The notes below the pieces were generated by a model, which was given only the letters and a program-made list of their open reading frames with translations, was not told the DNA's origin and did no database searches. From Limonium bicolor (lineage: Eukaryota > Streptophyta > Magnoliopsida > Caryophyllales > Plumbaginaceae), in the NCBI GenBank assembly GCA_023374045.1, contig CM041777.1, positions 110,449,588-110,513,587 on the forward strand: DNA of 64,000 nt. The letters run 5' to 3'. This document shows positions 35,390-47,860 of this stretch, in pieces. The translations under genes were made by a program, and so were the position numbers. Each line of letters begins with the position of its first letter. Within the stretch, counting starts at the first letter, position 1.

Positions 35390-36420
35390 ATAGATGATCT
35401 CTTACAAAGTCGAGATCCACTTTGGAATACGTGCTCCCTGCTTTTGTGAAAAAAGAAACGATCTGTCCATAAAAAGAAACTGATCATCATTAGTACACAA
35501 TTTTATTTCAAATGCAATAACTTTAACTAAAACTTTGATTGGTATGGTTTACCTTGTCATCATCACCAAGCGTGTCAATATTTTGTACAATCTCGAACAT
35601 GTACCGCATCACATAATAGCCACAGCTTCGTGAATCAGGCTGTTGAGGACACTGTCATCACACCATCCATGGATTACCAACTTTAGATAGATCAAAAAAT
35701 TAAACGTTTAACTTTAATACAAAAATGCATAAATTAAATGATTACTTACACGTATGTAATGGAAGTCCAAGATGGAGAATGGTTTCTTCGCATCACTCAA
35801 ACCAAACTTATGACCCCTGCATAAATACAGCATTTTAAAATGAAGCCATTTATTGTCAATAATCTAGGACAAGCTTAAAATAAATACAGAATGCATTAAA
35901 ATTTTGAATACTCACTCCTTCAAATATTTCTCTACAGCGATCTCTCGAAGGTCATCAGGGCCGCCCAATGGGTCTAGTATCAACAAGCATGAGGTGTCGA
36001 TACACAACACCATCAACATCCAATGATTGCTGCCACAGATAAAACAAAGAATGTTTTGTAGAACAATATTTTTAATTATCACAATTAGGAAGCAAAAAAT
36101 TCCAGTTATTGTGTACTTACATCTATTGATATGGGATCAGCAAATATTTGTTTCTTCTTCGCACCGCAACACAAAATCCCTGCCTCACGTGCTGTGCACA
36201 TCCTTGCGCATCCAATGCGGCCTGATTTGCTGACATCAATTGCGGGCACAAGAAAGAGATGGAAGATAATCTCTTGTTCGATATCAGTCTAGTAGTCAAA
36301 CACCTAAACAACATTTTTTCATAAGATATGTTAAATAGCTTAAAAAAAGAAAGATAATTTAATAATTTAAAAGATACTTACACACAATAGGCCTGAATCA
36401 CAGAGATGTTAAGCAGGTCT
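35390..36420 (-). pseudogene. Ulp1-type (C48) cysteine protease exons of the CACTA element
   Basis: Reverse-strand exons with GT-AG edges can be read. VFDY then a stop, then TDIEQEIIFHLFLVPAIDVS lies near 36310-36120. NHWMLMVLCIDTSCLLILDP lies near 36030-35915. GHKFGLSDAKKPFSILDFHY lies near 35815-35755. CPQQPDSRSCGYYVMRYMFE lies near 35655-35555. His (HW), Asp (LDP) and Cys (SCGYY) give the C48 protease triad order. Ulp1-like genes are known cargo of plant CACTA and MULE elements. One in-frame stop replaces the expected residue after VFDY. The role in the element is unknown. Confidence 0.75.
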
Positions 36421-36701
36421 CCCATCAAAAATTCTCTTAGATCGCTCACGGTAATCATCAGATCTCTGGGCTCGGGGGAGTGGAAAACATGCTTAGACAC
36501 TTTCATGTTGAAATTGGTGACAGACTGCGGCTTCGTCATGAAAAAGTCATACAACATTTTTTGTTTGTCTGTCAACATCTTCAGATACTTGGGTGTCAGA
36601 ATGGGGGATCTCCTAGGAGTCATATCGAAAGGTTTGACCACTTCCTTTCTCACACTCTGACTCTCCTCATTTGATTTCACAACTTCCTTCCCCTTATCCA
36701 C
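36378..36701 (-). pseudogene. CACTA ORF2 linker exon before Ulp1
   Basis: The frame gives MTPRRSPILTPKYLKMLTDK, then KMLYDFFMTK and EPRDLMITVSDLREFLMGDL, with a lysine-rich start. This region commonly joins the DUF8039-like part to the Ulp1 domain in plant En/Spm ORF2 proteins. It ends near a plausible donor at the QAYC|V boundary. Confidence 0.6.
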
Positions 36702-36786
36702 TTTCCTCTTCTTAACCGGTCTTAATTCCTTATCAATCTAATAGTATACAAAATTTAAATAATAAACATATCAGTCAACAGTCAAG

Positions 36787-37086
36787 TTAAAAACTAAACA
36801 GTAAGCATGTAATTAAATAGTTTACCTTGCCACTAACATCAATGAGAGAATATGGCCATGGAACAACTGAAGATTTTGCTTGACCTATTTTACTCCACTG
36901 ATTCCACTCCAACGGAAGGGGAGAGTCCTCATGACCTTGCACAATATCGTCTACCATCACAGCGTGGAGAGGTGGGATGGGCTTGAAATGTACTACAGTG
37001 TTCGGTCCGGTCTGTAAAACCCGACCGAATGCAACATGCACAGTCCCACAATCCAACACTTGAAACAAATGACATGATTTAGCCAC
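36787..37086 (-). pseudogene. CACTA DUF8039-like exon
   Basis: The frame reads CHLFQVLDCGTVHVAFGRVL, then VVHFKPIPPLHAVMVDDIVQ and VVPWPYSLIDV. This pattern (a V-A-x-G-x-V strand, a D-x-V, then W-P near the end) fits the DUF8039-type domain of plant CACTA proteins. It lies in the same order and strand as its neighbours. Confidence 0.6.
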
Positions 37087-37108
37087 CTACATCACCAAGC
37101 TAATAAAA

Positions 37109-38025
37109 TTATATTGTTTTAAAATAATGTAATGTTAAATAACTAAGGAGGAAAAAAGAACAAACCGAAAGGTTTTGATAAGGAAATGTGTCTCTGGTAG
37201 GAGAAGAAGGTGCAGGATGATCGACCATCGGAGTATCCGCCGTCGTGGTAGGAGCAGACGTCGGTGTAGGATCATCGACAGTATCCGCCGTCGTGGTAGG
37301 AGCAGACGTCGGTCTAGCAGTAGGTGCCGGTGTAGGAGACACGGCCACTATCGATCTATCCGCTGTCGCGGTAGGAGTAGACACCGGTGTAGGAGTAGGT
37401 GTCGGTGTAGGAGCATACACCTGGCCCAATACTAAAGCCTCAAGTCTTCGCAGGCGCTCCTCGTAGGCTTGACGCTCCTCAGCGTGGCGTCTTTCCGACT
37501 CAGCGTGACGTCTTTCCGACTCCTCCAACCGGTCATGCACCCGTTCATCCACCATTCTCTCTATCATTTCAGCCTGTGGTACTCTCGATCGAGACGTAGG
37601 AAACACGTCTTTTTGGCGAACTTCCCCTCCAAGCCCCCGCACTCGCCCTGGATGATCCTTTTGCCCAAGGGCCTTATTCAGTGGATCATCCTGAGACGGA
37701 GGGGCCGGAACCATCTCCCATCGCTCAGTAGAGCCAGACTATTTTAAATTAACAAAAATATTAGAAATGAACTTACTAATTAGTAAACAACAACTTTTAA
37801 ATATATATACTTACAATCTTGGACGCCAACTCAGCAGTCTCGCTCTGCGGGAACACATATACTCCCTCGTCATTTTTCTTCATGCGACCCAGCATACATG
37901 TCTGCACCCTACTTGCATCGTCAACATCATCAATAACTGACTGAGTGCCATCTTCATTAGTTTTCGTCAGTAAGCCCTCGCTCTTCCACTTCTCCAACCG
38001 CCCCGTGTATCCAGCTCACCCCATG
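37109..38025 (-). pseudogene. CACTA transposase C-terminal-type exons
   Basis: An upstream exon (37997-37797) reads MEKWKSEGLLTKTNEDGTQS and ends YVFPQSETAELASKIVSIYI. The next exon (37714-37109) contains DPLNKALGQKDHPGRVRGLG, a charged coiled-coil (ERRHAESERRHAEERQAYEE), then a Thr/Pro/Ala repeat. This is the layout of the plant En/Spm transposase-associated C-terminal domain. The T/P/A repeat also opens long meaningless frames on the other strand. A stop lies just before AGYTGRLEKW at the truncated end. Confidence 0.7.
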
Positions 38026-38075
38026 AAGTGCTTGTAGATATTCTTCGCCCCATGAAGTGCTTGTAGATATTCTTC

Positions 38076-38690
38076 CACTAGGTTGAAGGGGTTAATGTGG
38101 TTGAAACTTTGGAATACCACCCTCTTAATGAAGAATGGGCAATGTCGATTGAAGCATCCAAAAGAAAGATATCCCAAATTGAAGCTTCTTCAATAATTCA
38201 TGAGCATGACCTTGAGAACGAGAGGGCATTTTAAGAGGCTTCTTGCTGATTATGCAAAGGAAAAAAAATCCAAGTTAAAGGATGAGGAGGAAAAGGTCAA
38301 AGCAATCACCTTGAGAAGTGGTAAAAAGACAAAAGAAATCCAATTCCCACAAGAGTCAGGGGAACCCAAGGAAGATGATGAAAATAGGGTTGAGGTGTCA
38401 GTAGAGAAAACTTCTCAAAACACTTTCACGAACCCAACTTCACAAAAACCCTCTCCCTATTAACCACCTCTACCTTTCCCTAACCGAGTCATAAAGCAGA
38501 AACTTGATGTTAAGTACGGGAAGTTCCTTGCATTGTTGAAACAGTTAAGTGTCAATATCCCCTTTATGGAGTTTATTGCCACTATGCCAAACTATGCAAA
38601 ATTCCTCAAGCATATCATCTTCAACAAAAAAAAAGTTGGCCGAGATTGGAACCATCCAACAGATAGAAAGGGGAAGATCAAGATATTGTT
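38076..38690 (+). pseudogene. Athila-like gag-pro continuation
   Basis: The frame at 38200-38463 contains EEKVKAITLRSGKKTKEIQF, the signature before the protease in Athila/Tat elements. It is followed after a stop by PPLPFPNRVIKQKLDVKYGK and LSVNIPFMEFIATMPNYAKF. The continuation shows the CACTA element landed inside this retroelement. Coding is lost beyond about 38650. Confidence 0.85.
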
Positions 38691-39131
38691 AAATTTTTTT
38701 TCAAGTTGTACTTTTCATTTCACTTGTATCTTATGCTTGGTCAGGTCATGCCTTAAGCAAACACAATAAAATAAAGTTGCCTTAATCATTTTGTAGAGAC
38801 TTGTCTAAAACATTCTGTAGAGAAATTCCATTAACAAAATCAAGAGAAAATAAATGATAATTAACACTAACAAAATTAGTACCAACATTTTTTTGTGCTT
38901 GCTAAAGGCATAGCCTGTAGCAGGAGCGGCAATCTAACAATACAATAAAAGTTATAGTTACACTTACAACAAATAAACAAAGCACTATCTAATGGTTAAT
39001 GCCCCTGAATGGACATGACTTCCTTATGTGACTAGGTTGGCTACTCGCTAACAATGTCTAGACTCCCTATCTTGTGTTTCATCCATCTCAGTACGAATTT
39101 AAGAGTGAGGTGAACTTCCTTTTAGTTTTAT

Positions 39132-40500
39132 TTATAGCATTGGATTCGGTACAAGGACAAAATCATTGTACTCTGGCTCATTACTCTCCTTTCCAAGAGT
39201 ATTAAATCTTACCTCACCAAATGCTTTAAACATGGTGTCCATTTTGTACACGTCATCCAGATAGTCTTGCCAACGTGTTTCTAAGTTCGCACAAACATCA
39301 ATTATGTGTGAACACGAGTACTTGAAGGCCTGCCACTCTCCACATTCGCAAGTTCTATCCACCATCGCCACCCTGAACTTCCCGCGAGGACGTTTTAAAG
39401 TAGTGTCACCATCGTCATCAACTTCAACACAGGTGTAACCACGTCACAGAGTATTACATGATGAATTCTTGCAGACTAACCATTAACATTTATTGTGTTA
39501 ACCAAATGCATTGTAAACATGGCATTTGAATTTCTCTACGCATTATATGTCTGAATACTTTGAACAAAATACCCCATTAATTTGTAAAGTGTAGCCTCAA
39601 CAATTGCTGTTATGGGTAGTAGACGAGCACTCTTCATCCCTTCATTGAAACACTTCACTAGATTAGAAGTCATATGCCCCCATGCTCTACATCATTTTTT
39701 TAAGAGGTAGCTGGTCCAAAAAAGGTAGCAATCTCAAGCTTAGCTGCCTTCAAACATTCAATCCTATGTTCAACTTTATCCTTTGAAAACATATATGCTA
39801 CAATAAATAAAATTGAGAAACAAAAATGAGTTAGCAGAATCAATTTAAGCTCCACAAAAATGCAAAAATGAACACATAGAAAGCAAATCATGTATTAGTG
39901 AAGAAGTCATTAATCTCCTTGTTTTTAACCTAACATTAAAGTTTGGCGCAAGGTGTCGAACATAGTAATAGTGTTAGCCACACGGTGATTGCCAGTATAC
40001 TCTTCCTGCATAGTCTAAATGATTCCTTGAAACAATCAGATATAATTGATACACCGTGTCGTAGACCAACCACATGTCCATGAAGATGGTATAAGTAATG
40101 CCATGCTTCATTTGTGTCCTCGTCAACTATTGTGAATGCAACTGGGATGACTTTGTTGTTACCATCTTGAGCACACACAACTAACAACTTACCCTTAAAA
40201 TTTCCATACAAGTGGGTTCCATCAACTTGATGTAACGGTTTAAAGTAAAGAAATGCTGAAATGCATGGCATGAATGCCAAAAAACAGCGAACAAATTTCC
40301 TAATCAAAACACTGTCGTCATCTCCTTCGATGACTTACTTCATGTCCAGCACAGTGTTAGGTATAAATTCTTTACTTGTAATAAGATACCTGGGTAAATG
40401 GACAAACGAGTCTCTCCAGTTTCTATATATTTGCTCAATAGCTTCTCACTTGGCAAGCCATGCCTTTCTGTAGGAGATCCTTTGGCTAAACTCGTTCTAT
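39132..40500 (-). pseudogene. MULE transposase with SWIM zinc finger (broken)
   Basis: The frame at 39936-40307 contains PLHQVDGTHLYGNFKGKLLV, then CAQDGNNKVIPVAFTIVDED and EAWHYLYHLHGHVVGLRHG, then IISD. These are the core of the plant MULE transposase, including the first catalytic Asp in VDGTH. The frame at 39132-39371 holds a SWIM finger, CECGEWQAFKYSCSHIIDVC, with the CxCx(n)CxH pattern. Stops between the pieces and absent blocks make it non-functional. Confidence 0.88.
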
Positions 40501-40503
40501 ACG

Positions 40504-43500
40504 TGTAACACCCCCGAATAACCAAACGAAATCACGATAAGTCTAAGCAGCGGATTCACAACTCCGTCCGGGTGTCACAGACGTCAACCACCCACGTGGT
40601 TGATACAACAACACTATCAACACCAAGCTACGGTCTGAGTGACTGGAATTTAAACCTTACCCAAATCCGAGTACAAACAAGAGATACAAACCGAGTATCG
40701 AGAGTCTACAACATAAGTTCTTAATTAAACAACATAAACCGAAACGTACACCAGAGTTTAGTGTTACATAGTCACAACCCATACATTAAAACATACTACT
40801 TAAAAGTCTTGTCCCGATGGGCTACCCCTATGGTAGTCACCCTGCCTTCTCTCCGCCTGCTTCCAGTTTCATACCTGTAAAAATAAAGGACTCAGCAAAA
40901 CTATGCTGAGTATGAACGTGTGTAGCCCGCATGTTGCCGGGCTACACGACTACTTGGTCGAATATGATTAAGTCCAATTTACATGCTATAGTAAAGCAGT
41001 AACACACAACATACAACATCAACATAGCAACTCACAACATGTTGGGCATAGAGATAACATCAAGCACCTCAAGCATGTAAAACAAGTAGAGCTTACAAAA
41101 GAGTTTGAATAACGATGATCCTCACAGTGGGATCATTCAACGTTGAGTGTTTTCATTTCTTTTTCTTTGTTTCCACCATGTGTACTTCTCTTTCTCTTTC
41201 TTTGCACCAGGTCTGGGGATGTAGGTTAGTTCCCGTGACCATATGGTATAGGTGCCCATCTTTCCTTGCTTCTTTATGGATTAATTGTGAGTTCTCGTGT
41301 CACCGCACGTTGGAGGACGTCTCCTCCATAGTTAGTCCCCCATTCCCGACGTCGTGTGCCGAGAAAGCGAAGTCGCCTCTAGACTCCAGGATAAGCTCCA
41401 CCAATTTGTCACTCCCCCATTCCCGACACCCAGGGTCGAGAAAGCGGAGTCACCTCTAGACTCCAGGATGGCTCCATAGATGGACGAAGGATCTGATGCA
41501 GATACCAACTCCCCGAGTATTCCATACCGTGCGGCCGAGATGTTGTCTTCCTGGTTATTCTCATGTTCCGCAGTTGAGATTGCTCTTCGTTATCATTAAT
41601 GAATGACACCATAGTGGTGTCGGTACTGTCCTCCAATGGTTAGAGAGTTCCCCCTTTATAGAGTTTTCTTTGTTTTCATAGTTCTTTGTGGTTCATCTCA
41701 AGTTCCATAAACGAGAAGGGACTAAACTATTGTGTGTGCGCAAATAATATACAACAATGATCTAGCAATCGTATAACAAGACAAGCAAGCAATCCAATTT
41801 CATGCTTTAAATCTTATGGTCATTTTCACACAAGGCACACAACAAACAAGCCGTGTAACACGCCAACATACGAACCACACATGTCCATACCTTATTCGAA
41901 AGTACGAGTTGTCTCACACACGGGGTCCCAGTCGGAGTTCGCTACGGCCCTAGCGTTAATTAAAACAATGTGTCAGTTTATTATTTCATGTGATGACACT
42001 TTATAATGGGTGTTATTTCCTAGGTGTGTTGTTAAATGCTTACTTTATATTAACCCTTAGAACTTCCCATGTATTAATTCTAGGCTTATCTTACTCCTAG
42101 GACATTCACATCTTGTTTTACACGTTAACTAAGCCCTTTTCCCTACCTTATGTTTTAGGGCGTCTTAAGCGCTAATTATGTAACAAGTTTATATAAAATA
42201 GATATAATTTGTCTAAAGTGTATTCCCTCCTAGCTAAATAGATGAGCAATGTTTTAACCTTTGTATAATGATAATATAGACCATAAAATACCCCTAAGAC
42301 CCAATTGTACAGAAGTCCCAAGTTTATAAAACCGCAACATAAGTTTAGTGTTTAATCTCACTTAACCCCTCCTTTAGTATGTCAACCCATGTTTATTTGC
42401 CCAAACGTTTCTTCACACACAATCAGGTGGATTAGGTCTGTTTTGGGTTCGTTGATAAACTAACATCTCACTCATGTTGTTCCTGTAACCTAGCTATACA
42501 GATCAGCAATATTATTGGAAACCGAGACAACCAACTCCATGTTTCGTTGTGTTTCTTGTTTCTAGTTGGCCCAGCTGAGGTTTAAACTTTCCCACGGTAT
42601 TTACCCCACTAGGTATAGGTGTTAACAATGTTTTAACTCAAGATTAAACCAATAAAACACTCACTAACCTCTGTACTCAATTATACAGAACAACAGCTGT
42701 TGCAAAAACTGAAACCAAAATTAGTGTAGTACACCTCTATTCCCTCCCTTGTGTCAGTAGTTAATTGATTCCTAAATTCTTAAATGAACTTGCAAACTTA
42801 GTTTACCTCTTTAATAGTGTTCCTTGTTCATACCTAAGACACCATAACACTTCTAATACCCCAGTAAGTCTGTTACACAGACACAAACTCCATCTCGGCA
42901 AACCTACACTCACACCTGTGTATATCCCTCTTCATGTCTCCTTCCTTTTCTGTTTAATCACAATTTTGACTTTCAAATCTCTCCCCTATGTATTTCTTAC
43001 CCAATCAAGTGTTTTCATCTCTATTTAAACTCAAAATTTCACCAATGAGCACTCACCTGCTTCCCTGTACAGAAACCGAAACAACTTCCAGAAACAAGGC
43101 AGAAACTGAAGTATTGAATCTCTGCTATCTTCTCTGCTATTCCCTTCTGTCAACTCGCGTACTGGCCCTCAATCTATCTCATATTATCAACTTGGTTAGT
43201 TAAGACCTTAAGCAAGATTTTAACACCACAAATAGGGCCCAAGAAATTAGACAGAGTCACTGAGATGTCCCAAACAGACTCGAAGAGAAACTGAAATCTC
43301 CAAACCTGCTATCTTTCTTTCTTTCTTTTCTGTCAGCCCATAAATTTGTTTTTCAATTCACCCCAAGGTACCCTCTTATTTAACCACGTGTTCCAGCTGC
43401 AGTTTAAACTCAGAGGCAACCCAAATAAGCATTTATGTAACCCTTTACTAATTACACATAAACACCTATAATGACAAGCTAAATAAAAACTGGAACTGAG

Positions 43501-46380
43501 AAAAGCTGATAACCTTTTCCTATCTGTTTTCTGCCCTTTGTTTACCCTCTGATTTTCAATTCTCCCCGACTAGTCTAGTAGTATTACTTATTTATAGAGT
43601 TGACACGGTTCTAACACTAATACAATCCAAGGCAACAGGCTACGTTTCTGGAAAACCCATTACACAAAACTTGAAAGCTGAAACTGATCTTTCTTTTCTA
43701 TTTTCTTTTCTTGTTGTTCCTTGATCATATTTTCACTTCTACCCAGGTGTGTCCCCACTTACCACGGGTTTTATCAGAAGTTCAAGCCCAAAGCTAACCC
43801 TCATAACAGATCCAAAGCAACCTGCCACACTACAGAGATTCACCTTTACTGAAATGGAAATTTTCAGAAACCAAACCTACTGATATACCCTCTTTGCTTG
43901 CTTACAGATTTGTTTAAATCTTTTTCCAACGTGGCTAGGACTTAGCTAGGTGCATTAGCAAATTATTAGCTTCATCATTAAGTCCGTAAGACTCTGATAA
44001 CTGCACTGGGATTCAGTTATACAGAAACAAAAATCTCAGAATAGACTAACAAACTGTAACAGCAGAAAACCGACATCTTCACTTCCATCACATTTCTAGT
44101 TCACTCTTCTGACTTTTCATTTCTTTCCTGTGTGGTTTACCCGATTACTTAGGTGTCTTAATCAGTGTTTTAAACCCCAAAACAAAACCACAGCAATAAG
44201 GCTATACCCCTAAGAAGTTAATATACAGAAAACCCATTATTTCAGAAACTGAAGTGAATTCTCATATCAGGCTAATTTGTTTTACTTTGTTTCGGTTACA
44301 TAGCTTCTTTCTACTGTCTAACCCATCTTCTAGTCTCTCCCCAGCTTGTTTCACAGGTGATTTATGGGGTGGTAATATAGTAGACTCATCATTACCGAAT
44401 AAGTCCTTATAACTACTCTGGAAATTTTTGTTATAGGAACATAAACAGTTTTCAATTTTGTACAGAGTGCTTATGTAGCCTATTACCTCAAGTTACTTCT
44501 TTGTTTTGGAGTTGGTCTCTCCTGGAAATCTCCTTGGCACAATGTAGACCCCCAGACCTTTAGCACTCAGTCTCAATTGGAATGGATTCTCAGGTGTTAC
44601 TCTTGGCATATCAGTAACGAAACAGAAGAGAGGGTGGAAGCAGGAACTGGTTTTTTTCTTGCAGGTCTTACCTTCTGGTTATAGCACAGACGAGGTGTGG
44701 AGTAGCTGCAACCCAGTGTACTTTCAGTAGAGCCTAGAAGACTGTATGCGGGTTTAACACATGACAGGAATGAAAGAAAAGGGCTGAGAGACCTTCAACT
44801 GTCCTAAACAACAGAAAGGTAGATGACATTGAATAAGGGTCTGTTACCGCTACCTGAAACTGATGCTCAACCAGAGTGCTGGTCCTTAAGCAATTTTTTT
44901 CTTGAATGAGAACGCAGCTCTTGCTAGGAGGCTTGGAGTTCACTGATTAACAAAGGAAAATGTGAGAGTAGTGTGACAGTTTTCTCTTCGACTGAAACCA
45001 CAAGACATGACTGATTTTAGAATGCCTTGGAGGCTTGGACTTACCTTCACGCATGGGAATAGTAGGGCCTCCTGGGTTGTTACTGGCACCGCATGCAAGG
45101 AAGGAGGAGAATGATCGAGCAAGGGTATTAATTGAGGGTGAATGTTGGAGGGGACTGGAAGGCACGTGATTCCTCAGGTGTTAGTGGTGAAAGTTTTTCA
45201 GTAATTAATTGGTGTTTATGGGCTCTAGCTTTCCTAGGGAGTGTGGGCATAACAGCTAGATTACTAAGGTTGTCTTCTTGTCTGATTCCCTAGCACAAGG
45301 AGTCAACTGAGGAGCATGGTTTATCGACTTAAAATTTGCTGTTGCAGAGAACAATTTAGGGAGTTCCTGGGAGTTGGAAAAAGACAGCACTGATGCGTGG
45401 AGGTTGGAGTAGACACAACTCTGATGCACACCTCCTGTCAGTTGCACTATATTTTTTCTGAAATCAATGTGGGAACAGAGAGTGATTGTCGTCTCCCAGG
45501 TGAATGCCTCCTTGACCATGTATGTGGAAGATGAACAACCGGCACAGGAGATTGTTTTGTGGGTATGAGGGTCTCCGTTTATATTTCAGGTAGTCAGAAA
45601 CAACAAGGACATGTGGTGGTCTGTGGTAATTGTCTTCTTGATTCCCGATGATGCAGAAAATCGATGGAGAGAATGAGGGCCATTACGTGAGCAAGGAGAA
45701 TAATGGTCCCAAGTTACAAGAGAGATAATGGGCATTTGAATAAACAAAACACTTTTGTCGTTGAGTTTGGATATTATGGTTTCTGTTTCTTTTTTTTTTG
45801 TTCGATTTGGTTCTGAACGAGGAAGAAGGAGAACCGTGCTACAGATGCGTGATGATTCTCTTCTCTTTTTTTTTGTAGTTAGGTTAGTAGACTTAATACT
45901 AATATTAAGTTGTTGGTATAAGTTACTTAATTTGAGCACAACTCAACTGGTTAAGACGTTCACTAGGCATACGAGAGGTACGGGGTTTGAACCTTAGCGG
46001 GAGCGCCTTTGCTCCTTTTTTTTATATAAGTTATACATGCTTATTTATATGTAAGACCATATAATATATCGCGTTGTTAGCTAGATACGCGACCACTTAA
46101 TTTTCGTTACGTTATATGTACGATCTTTTTTTTTTATTATTTTGTAGCGTTTTAGTTATACATAACTATGCGACGTTATTAATTATTACAACATTATAGT
46201 ACCGTAACGTTACGTATTCGTACATACATAAGTACGTGACTATTAATATGTAACGTCGTCATACTTTCGGACACGTATATACTAAATTTAATTGTTCATA
46301 CATTGTTTTATGTCCGACTTATATCAGATAATCTCCTCGCGTTTATGATTTTATATGATTAAATGTTCAGGGGTGTTTCA
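40504..46380 (+). mobile_element. 5.9-kb noncoding TG...CA element with 5-bp TSD (giant solo-LTR type)
   Basis: The element starts TGTAACACCCCC and ends AGGGGTGTTTCA. The direct repeat ATACG flanks it (40499-40503 and 46381-46385). The start and end resemble those of the 15583-20942 element in reverse orientation, so both belong to one broad LTR class. No primer site, polypurine tract, second LTR copy or coding domain was seen; the many short frames show no motif. A SINE-like unit lies near its right end. The element splits the MULE transposase. Confidence 0.85.
45932..46028 (+). mobile_element. tRNA-derived SINE or tRNA-like unit
   Basis: A box-like gcacaactcaactggttaag is followed about 35 bp later by the B-box-like GGTTTGAACCT. 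A run of T at 46016-46023 would stop Pol III. It lies within the giant LTR. It does not fold into a convincing tRNA, so I call it a SINE-like unit. Confidence 0.55.
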
Positions 46381-47060
46381 ATACGAGTTGTATAACATTC
46401 GTTATGCTTACGTAGGATATGTTCTAACAGAAGGGAGGATTATGGAAGCTACAAAGTGGTACTTTAGTTGGTGGTGATCTTCACTCCTAGGTAAAGATGA
46501 CATGTATGGGCAACAAATCGTTTAATATTCCACTTCAAAGTGTATTTTGAAACCACACCACGATGATACAATGAACAATCACCTTGTTTTTGCACTTTAT
46601 GCTGAAAACAGTACTCGAACTCTTCACCGACCTGAAATCCAATTTTTTTCAGATGTGATATTGATGTACTACAAAGACAAGCTCTTTTTTTTTACTCAAA
46701 CACCTGATTTTCAACGAACTCTTGCCCAGCGCTCTAGTATGGTAGTTCACTGCGATATATGTTGGAATGCATACCATCAACAACATCCCACTCGATGAGG
46801 CTTAGAAATGGGGCGACAGATCTCTGCGGCTGAGGGCATCCTTGAGAATTATACGGCTGAGATGATCCATCACCCATGTGTGGCGGAAAAGAACTCCCAC
46901 CCATGACCGATTCAGTGACACCATGTTCTGTGTAGATGAACTAAACTCATCATTAACTACGTCTGGATCATCAAGGAAATTTTCTGGCTTTACATCCAGA
47001 TGTTCGAGATATGAGGAATCATCTTCATCATCAGAAGAAAAATCTGGCAATCAAGATCCA
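46381..47060 (-). pseudogene. MULE transposase N-terminal remnant
   Basis: The frame at 46802-47050 reads MPDFSSDDEDDSSYLEHLDV, an acidic start, and ends DHLSRIILKDALSRRDLSPH. The acidic leader followed by a basic segment resembles the N-terminus of plant MULE transposases. It lies on the right strand and in the right order relative to the piece beyond the inserted LTR. Identity rests mainly on position. Confidence 0.5.
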
Positions 47061-47694
47061 TGAGGTAGAATGAATGATAACTCATTGCTGTATTTTTTCA
47101 AAGAGCGGAAAATACCCTGTGATTGAGATTTTATGATGGAAATAACATAGAGTATGGCTATACTGATAGAAATTTACAATTACCCAACACACACATATAT
47201 CCATATTTGTCAAATCCAACCTTTGCCTTTACAAAGGAACCACGTTTGACAAATGTGATTTTATCCTAGTCAAAATCGAGGAACCGTATTTACCAGATAC
47301 AGTTGTTTTACAAATTTAAAAGTCACATTTATCAAACACGGCTGTTTTACAAATTTAAAAGTCACATTTAGTAAATACGTTTTTGTAACAGTTTTTATCA
47401 ATGGCTCGCAAATGAGTTGTGCTTCCATCAATTTCAATGATTGAGTGGGGCAATGCTAGATTATTGGGTGCCTTTTCCAAGTCAGGCGTCGTTCGGCGCC
47501 TGGCTGAAACACAGCTTTAAGATAAATATGACTCTGGTTAACAAATACAAGAGTGACAAGTCATTTGTCTAACCACTTGTAAATTGACACACATTGTACT
47601 TGATTGGAGGGAAGGACATTAATGTTCTTAATAGGGTGAGCGAACAGAGTCTTATTTTCAGTTTCGAAATAAAATTTTGGAAAATTTCACGAGA

Positions 47695-47860
47695 TACCCC
47701 TGAGATTTGAGTGAATTTTACGAAATATCCCGGATGTTTCATTTTCATTACGGGATACCCCTGAGGTTTCATTTTATTTACGAGATGCCCCTGAGGTTTC
47801 ATTTTCACTATGAGATACCCCTGAGGTTTCAATTTCATTACGAGATACTCCTCCATTCAA
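47695..47860 (+). repeat. ~32-bp minisatellite in the foldback arm
   Basis: About five imperfect units contain acgagatacccctgaggttt and then cattttcatt. The - strand frame over it (repeated KMKPQG) is a by-product. Confidence 0.85.

Larger units (their letters stand above)
34668..38075 (-). mobile_element. Truncated CACTA (En/Spm) element with Ulp1 gene
   Basis: The left end is CACTAGTGCAGAAAA, followed by an array of ACCACGGTT/AACCGTGG palindromes like the CACTA element at 13711. Coding on the - strand runs from a plant transposase C-terminal type domain (near 38025) through a DUF8039-like domain to a Ulp1 protease (near 35395). Sequence beyond about 38075 is Athila again and no right-hand CACTA terminus was found. 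The TNP2-type transposase half is therefore missing. A direct repeat of about 29 bp (atgaagtgcttgtagatatt and following) lies at the break (38022-38075). Confidence 0.8.
38691..47560 (-). mobile_element. MULE (Mutator-like) remnant, split by a giant LTR element
   Basis: Transposase pieces on the - strand lie at 39132-40500 and 46381-47060, on either side of the TG...CA element at 40504-46380. The outer limits are approximate, since no terminal inverted repeats were identified. Near 47310-47372 the word ttttacaaatttaaaagtcacattta is tandemly duplicated. 47060-47560 otherwise holds nothing recognised. Confidence 0.6.

Noticed and set aside
37175..37466. + strand frames rich in Arg or Val/Gly/Ala
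   Set aside because: They are shadows of the Thr/Pro/Ala repeat of the - strand CACTA protein.
47569..47856. - strand frame with repeated KMKPQG
   Set aside because: It is a translation of a 32-bp minisatellite within a foldback arm.
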